From positions 1 through 11,821 of the forward strand of contig JAEYTN010000176.1 in NCBI GenBank assembly GCA_023433985.1: a stretch of 11,821 bases of DNA. Reading direction: 5' to 3'. The number at the start of each line of letters is the position of its first letter. The stretch's first letter is position 1. The position numbers were made by a program, and so were the translations under genes. Under the pieces are notes generated by a model, which was given only the letters and a program-made list of their open reading frames with translations, was not told where the DNA came from and did no database searches. Positions 5,192 to 11,821 of the stretch are shown here, in pieces. Source of the DNA: Pseudomonadota bacterium. GTDB taxonomy: Bacteria; Pseudomonadota; Alphaproteobacteria; Rhizobiales; Devosiaceae.

Positions 5192-7753
5192 ATGAGTGGA
5201 GCCGCCATCGGCATCGTCCTGCCCGGGACCCTCGGGAACAACGAGAGCGTCATGTGGGCCGCCGGGGAATTGCAGCGGGCGCTGGCCGCGCGCGATCTGG
5301 CTTCGAGCATCGATGGGCCCGGCAACACCATCACGGTCGAGGTCGTCGCGTCGGATGCCACGTTGCCGGGCGTGACGTTGCCACGTGTCGCGGAGGGCAT
5401 GGCGCTGATCCGCGATGGAAGTCGCATCATCGCCTGGGGGCATGATACCCGCGGCCTAATCTACGCGTTGACCGAGCTTGCCGACCGGGCTCGCACGGTG
5501 GCGGGCGACGATCCGTTCGCCGGTACCTTCCCCCTGGTCGAAAGGCCGACGGCGCGCGTCCGCTCGATCGCGCGACTGTTCTGCTCTGAGGAGGAGGACA
5601 AGGGCTGGTTCCACGACCGCCAGCAGTGGCGGGACTACCTCACCATGCTGGCGTCGAACCGCTTCAACCGCTTCGCCCTGACCCTCGGCATGGGCTACAA
5701 CTACCCCTACCACAACCCGTGGATCACCGACGTCTACTTCTACTTCCCGTACCCGTTCCTGCTTGAGCTCGACGGCTATCCGGTCGACGTGAAGGAGCTG
5801 CCGGTCGAGGAGCGCGAGGCCAATCTCGAGACGCTGAAGTTCATCGGCCGCGAGGCCAGGCGCCGGGGGCTGGAGTTCCAGCTGGCGTTGTGGACGCAGA
5901 ACTACGATTTCGACGACGTGCCGCGCGCCAACTACAGCGTACGCGGCGTCACGAAAGACAACCTCGCCCCTTACTGCCGCGATGCGATCACGCGACTGCT
6001 TCAGGAGGTGCCGGAGATCACCGGGCTCACCTTCCGCGTGCATGTCGAAGGGGGCATCGCCGAGGGCGACTATGGCTTCTGGGAGCAGGCGTTCGCGGGC
6101 GTGGCAGCAGCCGGACGGCCGGTCGAGATCGACATGCACGGCAAGGGCCTCGACCACAGGATGATCGACATTGCGCGACGCTCGGGCATGCCGGTGACCG
6201 CTTCGCCGAAATACCTCGCCGAGCATATCGGGCTGCCCTACCACCAGTCGGCGATCCGCAACAAGGAATATCCGCCCGAGGTCGCCAAATCGGAGCGTGA
6301 GCAACTGAGCGAAGGGTCGCGCAAGTTCCTGCGCTACTCGTATGGCGACCTGCTGACCCACGACAAGGACTACAAGGTCATCTACCGCGTCTGGGCCGGC
6401 ACGCAGCGCGTGCTGCTCTGGGGCGACCCGGTCCTTGCCGGCGGCTACGGCCGCAGCTCGATGTTTGCCGGGTCCGACGGCGTCGAGTGGCTGGAGCCGC
6501 AGAGCTGGAAGGGGCGCATGGGCACGGGCATCCCCGGCCAGCGCTTCACCTACCAGAAGCACGCCCTCGCCACGAAGCAGGACTGGCGGAAGTACGACTA
6601 TCAATATCGCGTATGGGGCCGGCTGCTCTACAACCCCGAGGCGCCGCGCCAGAGCTGGATGCGCTGGCTCGAGCAAGAGTGCGGGGATGCCGCCGAGGCT
6701 TGCGAAGCCGGTCTGTCGCTGGCGAGCCGGGTGCTGCCGCTCGTCACCCTGACGCACGGTCCGTCGGCGTCGAACAACCATTACTGGCCGGAGATCTACA
6801 CCAACCTCGGTCTGATCGACGGATCGGGAAAACGGGCGTACGCTTTCGACATGGAGGGGCCCGTACGGTTCGGCAATGCACCGACCTTCGACTCCGCGCT
6901 GTTCGCGACGGCGCGCGAGTACGCCGAGCTGTTGCTCGCGGGCAAGCCCTCGCACCGCTACACCCCGCTCGATGTCGCCGACTGGCTGGAACGCCTCGCC
7001 GAGGGCTGCGAGCGGGAGCTGACGGCGGCGCGGTCGTCGCGCGATTTCGGCCGGCCGGAGGTGCAGCGCATCACCATCGATGTTGCGATCCTCGCCGGCA
7101 TCGCCCGCCATTTCGCCGAGAAGCAGCGGGCCGCCTGCTGGGCCGAGCTATTCGTCGCCACCAAGGCGAGCGTGCTCATCGAGCCGATGCTCGACCATGC
7201 GCGACGTGCGGTGTTCGCCTGGGAGGGCATCGCGGCGATCTCGCGCGATCTCTACCACGACGACATCACCTACGGACCGCAGAGCTGGCTGCGCGGCTCA
7301 TGGCACTCGCGCCTGCCGGAGATGCAGGCGGAACTGCTCGACCTCGAGGCGATCCGCGGGCTCGGGGGCACCGAGTCCGTGCCTGCCGATGAGCGGACCA
7401 ACGCCGCCATTGCGGCGCTCAGGTCGCGCCGTCCGACGCGCGCCGAGCCGATCGATATCGGGGCAGGGCGCCGCTTCAACGCCGGCGAACCGGTATCGGT
7501 CAGCGTGGCGGCCACGGCCGATGCGCCGCCCATGCTGCACTATCGGCACGTGAACCAGGCCGAGCGCTGGCGGTCGGTGGCGATGAGCCGCGAGGCCGAC
7601 GGTTTCGAGGCCGAGATTCCTGCCGACTACACGGCGTCCGATTTTCATCTGCAATATTTCGTGTCGTTCAGCCGCGACGGCGACGCGGTGCTGGTTCCCG
7701 GCCTCGCCGGTGACCTCGCCAACGAGCCCTATGTCACGCTGCTCCGGCAGTGA
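5192..7753 (+). CDS. Putative large glycoside hydrolase, uncharacterised family (GH20/GH67-like N-domain plus barrel)
   Basis: An 853-residue protein with no signal peptide or membrane segment, hence cytosolic. Residues 1-118 resemble the alpha/beta domain that precedes the catalytic barrel in GH20, GH67 and GH84-type enzymes (IGIVLPG at 6-12; AAGELQRALAARDL at 23-36; WGHDTRGLIYALTELADRAR at 82-101). About 121-480 fits a TIM barrel: VRSIARLF (123-130), NRFNRFALTLGMGYNYPY (156-173), GLEFQLALWTQNY (226-238), GLTFRVHVEGGI (278-289), VEIDMHGKG (311-319), VTASPKYLAEH (335-345) and VLLWGDP (407-413). E286 and D314 are candidate acidic catalytic residues (inference). About 480-740 looks helical, and the last 100 residues look like a beta-sandwich. 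A weak GGAG (5176-5179) precedes the ATG by 12 bases; an in-frame TGA at 5183-5185 rules out an earlier start. It sits between the binding protein and the permeases, so it probably degrades the imported ligand. No named enzyme can be assigned. Confidence 0.8.
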   Translation: MSGAAIGIVLPGTLGNNESVMWAAGELQRALAARDLASSIDGPGNTITVEVVASDATLPGVTLPRVAEGMALIRDGSRIIAWGHDTRGLIYALTELADRARTVAGDDPFAGTFPLVERPTARVRSIARLFCSEEEDKGWFHDRQQWRDYLTMLASNRFNRFALTLGMGYNYPYHNPWITDVYFYFPYPFLLELDGYPVDVKELPVEEREANLETLKFIGREARRRGLEFQLALWTQNYDFDDVPRANYSVRGVTKDNLAPYCRDAITRLLQEVPEITGLTFRVHVEGGIAEGDYGFWEQAFAGVAAAGRPVEIDMHGKGLDHRMIDIARRSGMPVTASPKYLAEHIGLPYHQSAIRNKEYPPEVAKSEREQLSEGSRKFLRYSYGDLLTHDKDYKVIYRVWAGTQRVLLWGDPVLAGGYGRSSMFAGSDGVEWLEPQSWKGRMGTGIPGQRFTYQKHALATKQDWRKYDYQYRVWGRLLYNPEAPRQSWMRWLEQECGDAAEACEAGLSLASRVLPLVTLTHGPSASNNHYWPEIYTNLGLIDGSGKRAYAFDMEGPVRFGNAPTFDSALFATAREYAELLLAGKPSHRYTPLDVADWLERLAEGCERELTAARSSRDFGRPEVQRITIDVAILAGIARHFAEKQRAACWAELFVATKASVLIEPMLDHARRAVFAWEGIAAISRDLYHDDITYGPQSWLRGSWHSRLPEMQAELLDLEAIRGLGGTESVPADERTNAAIAALRSRRPTRAEPIDIGAGRRFNAGEPVSVSVAATADAPPMLHYRHVNQAERWRSVAMSREADGFEAEIPADYTASDFHLQYFVSFSRDGDAVLVPGLAGDLANEPYVTLLRQ

Positions 7754-7819
7754 CCGCGACCCGGAAAGCCGGGCCGGCAGCATCGTCGCCTTTGCGGCGG
7801 AGGAGGAGGGGTTGAGAAG
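7754..7819 (+). other. Short gap with small hairpins before the first permease
   Basis: This 66-bp gap contains a small stem, CCCGG (7760-7764) with CCGGG (7769-7773). A second weak one, CGCC (7787-7790) with GGCG (7796-7799), abuts the strong GGAGGAGGAGGGG ribosome site of the next gene. Neither looks like a terminator, so the genes on both sides are probably co-transcribed. Confidence 0.35.
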
Positions 7820-8755
7820 ATGATGCGATACCTGCTGCTGCGGCTGCTGGACGCTATCCCGACCGTGTTCCTGGTGCTGCTGCTGGTCTTCATCGCCATG
7901 CGCATCCTGCCGGGTGACCCCGCGATCGCTGCGCTCGGCGACATGGCCACGCCCGAGCAATTGCAGCTCTTCCGCGAGAAGATGGGCCTCAATGCTCCGC
8001 TCTGGCTGCAGTTCATCAACTTCGTGATCGGCGTGCTGACGCTCGATTTCGGCACCTCGATGATGAACAACAAGGATGTGATGGGGCTCATCCTCTACAA
8101 CCTGCCGTACACGATCGAACTGACCGTCGTTTCGGTGCTGATGGGCGTGATCGTCGGCGTGCCGCTGGGCGTGCTGGCGGCGACGAACCGCAACAAGTGG
8201 CCGGACGGCACGGTCCGCGTCTTCTCGCTCATCGGCTACGCCATCCCCGACTTCTACCTAGGGGCGCTGCTGCTCATCACCTTCTCGCTCAACCTGGGGT
8301 GGTTCCCGATCAACGGCGGCGGCGAGGGCTTTGTCGACCGCATGTGGCACGTGTTCCTGCCGGCGCTGACGCTGGCCTTCGTCAAATCCGCCTTCCTTGG
8401 CCGGCTGACTCGCACGTCGCTGCTCGAGGTCCTGAGCAAGGACTTCGTCCGCACCGCCCGGGCCAAGGGGGCGAAGGAGCCGCGGGTGATCTACCGGCAC
8501 GGCCTCCGCAACGCGCTGCTGCCGCTCACCACCGGCCTCGGCCTTTCGACGCTGGCGACGCTGTCGGGCTCGGTGGCGATCGAACTGGTGTTCAACCGGC
8601 CGGGCATCGGCAAGCTGCTGATCAGCGCCATTGCCGAGCGCGACTATGCGGTCATCCAGGGGGGCGTGGTGGTGTTCGCCATGTTCGTGGTGCTCATCAA
8701 CCTCCTGATGGACCTCCTCTACATCATCGTCGACCCGCGGATCCGGATGCAGTGA
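7820..8755 (+). CDS. ABC transporter permease, DppB/OppB type
   Basis: A 311-residue inner-membrane permease of the dipeptide/oligopeptide/nickel class. The first membrane helix is at about 9-28 and is followed by the family signature LPGDPAIAALG (30-40). There is then a periplasmic loop with GLNAPLWLQF (56-65), and further hydrophobic segments at about 98-121, 134-160, 177-195, 235-256 and 279-303. The cytoplasmic EAA loop, which docks on the ATPase, is ARAKGAKEPRVIYRHGLRNA (213-232). The length is normal. The ATG at 7820 follows a strong AGGAGG-type site; the adjacent ATG at 7823 is an equally possible start. Its TGA overlaps the ATG of the second permease, so the two are translationally coupled. 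Confidence 0.95.
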   Translation: MMRYLLLRLLDAIPTVFLVLLLVFIAMRILPGDPAIAALGDMATPEQLQLFREKMGLNAPLWLQFINFVIGVLTLDFGTSMMNNKDVMGLILYNLPYTIELTVVSVLMGVIVGVPLGVLAATNRNKWPDGTVRVFSLIGYAIPDFYLGALLLITFSLNLGWFPINGGGEGFVDRMWHVFLPALTLAFVKSAFLGRLTRTSLLEVLSKDFVRTARAKGAKEPRVIYRHGLRNALLPLTTGLGLSTLATLSGSVAIELVFNRPGIGKLLISAIAERDYAVIQGGVVVFAMFVVLINLLMDLLYIIVDPRIRMQ

Positions 8756-9654
8756 TGACCACGCTCACAGAGACGACCCCGCTCAATCCCGAACCGCCCC
8801 TTGCGCCCGAGCAGAACGCCTTCGACCTGATCAAGGCGATCATCCTCGGCCGGCCCGGCACCATCGTCGCGGCGATCATCATCGCGATCCTCTGCGTCAT
8901 CGCGCTGCTCGCACCGATCATCTCGCCCTACGATCCGCTGCGGCAGTCGATGCTCAAGATCAACCGCATGCCGAGCTGGGAGAACTGGCTGGGCACCGAC
9001 CAGTTCGGCCGCGACGTGCTCTCGCGCATGATCTACGGCTCCCGCAACTCGCTGATCTTCGGCCTGATCTCGCCCGTCTGCGCCGCCATTGTCGGCACGA
9101 CACTGGGCGTCATCGCCGGCTATTTCGGCGGCATCACCGATCGCATCATTTCGCGCGTCGTCGACCTGCTGCTCGCCTTCCCCGAGCTGCTGCTCGCCAT
9201 CATGATCGCTGCCGTGCTGGGCGGCGGGTTCTGGAACGTCATATTCGTGATCACCGTCGCCTTCGTCCCCGGCTTTGCACGTGTCGCCCGCGCGCAGACC
9301 CTGGCGGTGAAGCAGGACCCCTATGTCGAGGCGGCGATCTCGGTGGGCGTGCGCACGCCGGTAATCATCTTCCGGCACATTCTCCCCAACATCATGGCGC
9401 CCATCGTGGTGCTGATGATGCTGTGGGTGGCCTCCGCAATCCGCCTCGAAGCTTCGCTGAGCTTCCTCGGCATCGGGACGCAGCCGCCGAACCCCAGCTG
9501 GGGCAACATCATCCGCGACGGGCTCAACAACATCTTCGGCTCGCCCTGGCCGATCATCGGCGCCGGCGCCGCGATCACTCTCGTGGTGCTGGCCTTCAAC
9601 CTCGTCGGCGACGCTGTCCGCGACGCACTCGACCCATCGACCGCCAAGTCCTGA
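8755..9654 (+). CDS. ABC transporter permease, DppC/OppC type
   Basis: A 299-residue partner permease. It has a cytoplasmic N-terminal tail of about 35 residues, a first helix at about 36-55, then the family signature LGTDQFGRDVLSRMIYGSR (79-97). Membrane segments follow at about 100-122, 134-156, 160-178, 212-229 and 265-284. The EAA loop YVEAAISVGVRTPVIIFRH (190-208) has the conserved EAA, glycine (198) and histidine (208). The start ATG shares a base with the TGA of the previous gene (TGATG at 8753-8757), a classic coupling arrangement for a heterodimeric permease. The open frame extends upstream inside the first permease, but that extension is unrelated to the family and was rejected. Confidence 0.95.
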   Translation: MTTLTETTPLNPEPPLAPEQNAFDLIKAIILGRPGTIVAAIIIAILCVIALLAPIISPYDPLRQSMLKINRMPSWENWLGTDQFGRDVLSRMIYGSRNSLIFGLISPVCAAIVGTTLGVIAGYFGGITDRIISRVVDLLLAFPELLLAIMIAAVLGGGFWNVIFVITVAFVPGFARVARAQTLAVKQDPYVEAAISVGVRTPVIIFRHILPNIMAPIVVLMMLWVASAIRLEASLSFLGIGTQPPNPSWGNIIRDGLNNIFGSPWPIIGAGAAITLVVLAFNLVGDAVRDALDPSTAKS

Positions 9655-9665
9655 ACGGAGCGCGC

Positions 9666-11528
9666 ATGACCGACATCAAAGCCGCTGCGCCATCCCGCAC
9701 CGCCGCCGCTCCGGGGCCGGTACTGTCCGTGAAGGACCTGCGCACTGCCTTCCGCGTCGGCGATGGCTGGACGCAGATCGTCAAGGGCATCTCGTTCGAC
9801 ATCGGGCAGCACGAGACGGTCGCCGTGGTCGGCGAATCCGGCTCCGGCAAGAGCGTCACGGCGCTGTCGATCATGCGTCTGCTCGCGGCCGAGAGCAGCC
9901 GCATCGAAGGCTCGGTGCGGCTGGGCGGCGAGGAACTGCTGACCCTGCCGGAGTCGCACATGCCGGCTATCCGCGGCCAGCGGATCGGCATGATCTTCCA
10001 GGAGGCGATGACCAGCCTCAATCCGCTCGTCTCGGTCGGCGGGCAGATCGCCGAGGCGCTGACCGTGCATGGCCTCGGTCGCAGCGAGGCGGAAGCCGAA
10101 GCGGTGCGGATGCTGGAGCGGGTCCGCATCCCCGCCGCGCGCAACCGGGCCAAGGAACTGCCGCTCAACCTGTCGGGCGGCATGCGGCAGCGCGTGATGA
10201 TCGCCATGGCGCTTGCCTGCAAGCCGCAGCTGCTGATCGCCGACGAGCCGACAACCGCCCTCGACGTCACCATCCAGGCGCAGATCCTCGCGCTTATCAA
10301 GGAGTTGCAGCGCGAGGAGGGGATGGGCGTCCTCTTCATCACCCACGACATGGGCGTGGTGGCGGAGATCGCCGACCGCACCGTCGTGATGCTGGGCGGC
10401 GAGGTGGTGGAACAGGGCCGCACCGAAGACATTTTCGCGTCGGCCAGGAGTGCCTACACCAAGACCCTCATCGCCGCGGTGCCGCGGCTGGGTAGCGCGG
10501 GCACCGGCCAGCCGCAGCACTTTCCGGTGGTCGATCGAAAGACCGGCGAGCTCAAGTCTGCCCCGCCTCGACCCGATACCGTCGCCCATGCCGACCAGCC
10601 CGCCCTGTCGGTGCGCAACCTGGTGAAGCGCTACGATCTCGGCGGCGGCCTTTTCGGCAAGGTGCGGGGGCGCATCCATGCCGTGGAGAACGTGTCGTTC
10701 GATATCCAGCCGGGGGAGACGCTGTCGCTGGTGGGGGAGTCCGGCTGCGGCAAGTCGACCACCGGTCGCGCCATCATGCGGCTGGTCGAGCCGCAATCGG
10801 GCGAGATCAGCATCGACGGCACCGATATCCTTGCGCTCGACAAGGAGCGCATGCGCGACATGCGCCGGCATATCCAGATGATCTTCCAGGATCCGTTCGC
10901 CAGCCTCAATCCGCGCATCCGTGTCGGCGAGGCGATCGCCGAGCCGTTCCTCACGCACAAGCTCGGCACGCGCGAGCAGGCGCGCGCCAAGGTCGCCGAC
11001 CTGCTGCAGCGCGTCGGCATGGACCCGGCAGTGGCCACCCGATATCCGCAACAGTTCTCGGGCGGGCAGCGGCAGCGCATCTGCATTGCCCGCGCGCTTT
11101 CGCTCGAGCCCAAGGTGATCGTGGCCGACGAATCCGTCTCGGGCCTCGATGTCTCGATCAAGGCGCAGGTGGTGAACCTGCTGCTCGACCTGCAGCAGGC
11201 GCTCGGGCTCTCGTACCTGTTCATCTCCCACGACATGGCGGTGGTGGAGCGGGTCAGCCACCGCGTCGCCGTGATGTACCTGGGCGAGATCGTCGAGATG
11301 GGACCCGCCTCGGCGGTGTTCGCCAACCCGCAGCATCCTTACACGAAGCGCCTGATCGCAGCCGTTCCGGTTCCCGACCCGGCACGCCGCAACCAGCTCC
11401 GCCCGGTCAACAACGATGAGGTGAAGAGTCCCATCCGCCCGGCTGACTACGTGCCGCCCGCACGGGCCTACCGTGAGGCGTCGCCGGGGCACATGGTGCA
11501 GGAATGGGACGGCGAATGGACGCCCTGA
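9666..11528 (+). CDS. Fused double ATP-binding ABC transporter protein (DppD-DppF/GsiA-like)
   Basis: A 620-residue cytoplasmic protein carrying both ATPase domains, as in GsiA, where the two usually separate DppD and DppF subunits are fused. Domain 1 has Walker A GESGSGKS (56-63), signature LSGGM (169-173), Walker B LLIADEP (189-195) and H-loop His227. Domain 2 has Walker A GESGCGKS (357-364), signature FSGGQ (464-468), Walker B VIVADES (484-490) and His522. Both catalytic glutamates (E194, E489) are kept, so both sites look competent. Domain 2 has serine where proline usually follows the glutamate. Both halves end with the family's oligopeptide-type C-terminal motif (YTKTLIAAVP at 264-273; HPYTKRLIAAVP at 557-568). 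The ATG follows ACGGAG (9655-9660), 11 bases after the permease stop. It would energise the two permeases upstream. Confidence 0.95.
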   Translation: MTDIKAAAPSRTAAAPGPVLSVKDLRTAFRVGDGWTQIVKGISFDIGQHETVAVVGESGSGKSVTALSIMRLLAAESSRIEGSVRLGGEELLTLPESHMPAIRGQRIGMIFQEAMTSLNPLVSVGGQIAEALTVHGLGRSEAEAEAVRMLERVRIPAARNRAKELPLNLSGGMRQRVMIAMALACKPQLLIADEPTTALDVTIQAQILALIKELQREEGMGVLFITHDMGVVAEIADRTVVMLGGEVVEQGRTEDIFASARSAYTKTLIAAVPRLGSAGTGQPQHFPVVDRKTGELKSAPPRPDTVAHADQPALSVRNLVKRYDLGGGLFGKVRGRIHAVENVSFDIQPGETLSLVGESGCGKSTTGRAIMRLVEPQSGEISIDGTDILALDKERMRDMRRHIQMIFQDPFASLNPRIRVGEAIAEPFLTHKLGTREQARAKVADLLQRVGMDPAVATRYPQQFSGGQRQRICIARALSLEPKVIVADESVSGLDVSIKAQVVNLLLDLQQALGLSYLFISHDMAVVERVSHRVAVMYLGEIVEMGPASAVFANPQHPYTKRLIAAVPVPDPARRNQLRPVNNDEVKSPIRPADYVPPARAYREASPGHMVQEWDGEWTP

Positions 11529-11556
11529 CCCTCACCTAAAGCACTAGGCCGCGTCG

Positions 11557-11585
11557 TTGACGCACTATCATGGTAGCGCTACCAT
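11557..11585 (+). promoter_or_regulatory. Sigma70-like promoter for the IclR-family gene
   Basis: TTGACG (11557-11562, a 5 of 6 match to the -35 consensus) is spaced exactly 17 bases from TACCAT (11580-11585, matching the first, second and last bases of the -10). Transcription would begin near 11592, about 33 bases before the ATG of the regulator. The -10 and part of the spacer are covered by a perfect palindrome. The motifs are seen; activity is inferred. Confidence 0.6.
11570..11585. promoter_or_regulatory. LacI-family-type operator palindrome
   Basis: ATGGTAGCGCTACCAT is a perfect 16-bp palindrome with the central AGCGCT and the even-numbered symmetry typical of LacI/GalR-family operators. 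It overlaps the -10 element and spacer of the promoter, so a bound repressor would block initiation. No LacI-type gene is in the window. The bound protein might instead be the adjacent IclR-family regulator, but the core pattern fits LacI much better. Confidence 0.7.
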
Positions 11586-11624
11586 CTTTTCTCAAATGCA
11601 GAGCCATAGGCTCGCGGCGAGGGG

Positions 11625-11821
11625 ATGGAGGCGGACTTGGAGAAGGACCTGAACGGCCGCGTGCAGTCGGTCGATCGCGCGATGACGCTCCTCGAGGTGT
11701 TGAGCGAGGACGACAAGGGACAACGGCTGACCGACCTGGCGAAGCGAACCGGGTTGTCGCTGACAACGGTGCACCGGCTGCTCACCACGCTCGAACAACG
11801 GCAGTTCTTGCAGTTCTCGCT
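11625..11821 (+). CDS. IclR-family transcriptional regulator, N-terminal part (3'-truncated by window edge)
   Basis: The frame from the ATG at 11625 stays open to the window end (65 codons plus two bases). It encodes a typical IclR winged helix-turn-helix: GRVQSVDRAMTLLEVL (11-26), then RLTDLAKRTGLSLTTVHRLL (34-53), then TTLEQRQF. The ligand-binding domain lies outside. IclR regulators often control neighbouring sugar or aromatic catabolic operons, so it is a good candidate to act on the boxes at 3349-3392. The start is uncertain: AGGGG abuts the ATG with no spacing, whereas the in-frame TTG at 11637 has GGAGG (11627-11631) at a 5-base spacing. Either start leaves the DNA-binding domain intact. 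Confidence 0.88.
   Translation, partial: MEADLEKDLNGRVQSVDRAMTLLEVLSEDDKGQRLTDLAKRTGLSLTTVHRLLTTLEQRQFLQFS
11627..11631 (+). promoter_or_regulatory. Alternative ribosome site favouring a TTG start for the IclR-family gene
   Basis: GGAGG lies five bases before an in-frame TTG (11637-11639). It competes with the ATG at 11625, whose only purine-rich stretch (GAGGGG at 11619-11624) is immediately adjacent. A TTG start would remove only four residues. Confidence 0.35.

Larger units (their letters stand above)
11529..11624 (+). other. Gap between ATPase gene and regulator gene
   Basis: The 96-bp gap has no convincing intrinsic terminator. There is one short stem, GCGTC (11551-11555) with GACGC (11559-11563), and no T-run. 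Read-through from the transporter genes into the regulator is possible. The right half holds the promoter and operator listed separately. Confidence 0.5.

Noticed and set aside
5456..7111. 551-codon open frame on the - strand
   Set aside because: It is antisense to the 853-residue protein, has no domain signature and no credible ribosome site, so it is a codon-bias shadow.
8197..8754. Upstream extension of the second permease frame into the first permease
   Set aside because: The extension translates to Arg/Pro/His-rich low-complexity sequence unlike any permease. The ATG at 8755 gives the normal family length.
9321..11492. 723-codon open frame on the - strand
   Set aside because: It lies opposite the ABC ATPase and the permease end, both of which have all their family motifs. 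Its His/Arg/Asp-rich composition is typical of a shadow frame.
11551..11563. GCGTC-GTT-GACGC stem as a terminator of the transporter genes
   Set aside because: The stem is only 5 bp, has no T-run after it and overlaps the -35 element of the next promoter.

Overview
The window looks like high-GC alphaproteobacterial DNA, most likely from the Hyphomicrobiales (a Devosia- or Mesorhizobium-like genome). This is inferred from the strong GC bias, the long antisense shadow frames, the Tat-exported family-5 solute-binding protein, the AGGAGG-type ribosome sites and the gene content. Nothing visible is diagnostic of a genus. The region is dense with genes. No tRNA, rRNA, CRISPR array, insertion sequence or origin was seen.

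Layout. Positions 3-1007 (+) hold the 3' two-thirds of an ABC-transporter solute-binding protein (SBP1) that enters from outside the window. A GC-rich hairpin (1031-1051) separates its stop from that of a convergent gene at 1073-3274 (-), a 733-residue cytosolic glycoside-hydrolase-like protein (GHL6/GH42-like barrel plus trimerisation-like domain). A 220-bp divergent control region (3275-3494) carries two TTCCGC-N3-GCGGAA type boxes and an 11-bp inverted repeat. To its right is a + strand cluster: a Tat-exported SBP2 (3495-5111), a hairpin (5125-5153), an 853-residue glycosidase-like protein of a poorly characterised family (5192-7753), two DppB/DppC-type permeases (7820-8755 and 8755-9654, overlapping by one base) and a fused double-ATPase protein (9666-11528). 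Beyond a sigma70-like promoter overlapped by a perfect 16-bp LacI-type palindrome (11570-11585), an IclR-family regulator starts and runs off the end.

How it may work together (inference). SBP2 would capture a ligand in the periplasm. The two permeases and the double ATPase, which belong to the PepT (dipeptide/oligopeptide/nickel) ABC class, would import it. The two signal-less glycosidase-like proteins would cleave it in the cytosol. The ligand is therefore more likely an oligosaccharide or glycoside than a peptide, although the transporter by family alone would be called a peptide importer. SBP1 and SBP2 are clear paralogues, so the locus has duplicated its binding protein. Two kinds of operator suggest two layers of control: an IclR-like site between the divergent genes and a LacI-like site over the promoter of the iclR gene itself. 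The substrate cannot be named from the sequence. The most interesting unknowns are the 853-residue protein and the two operator systems.
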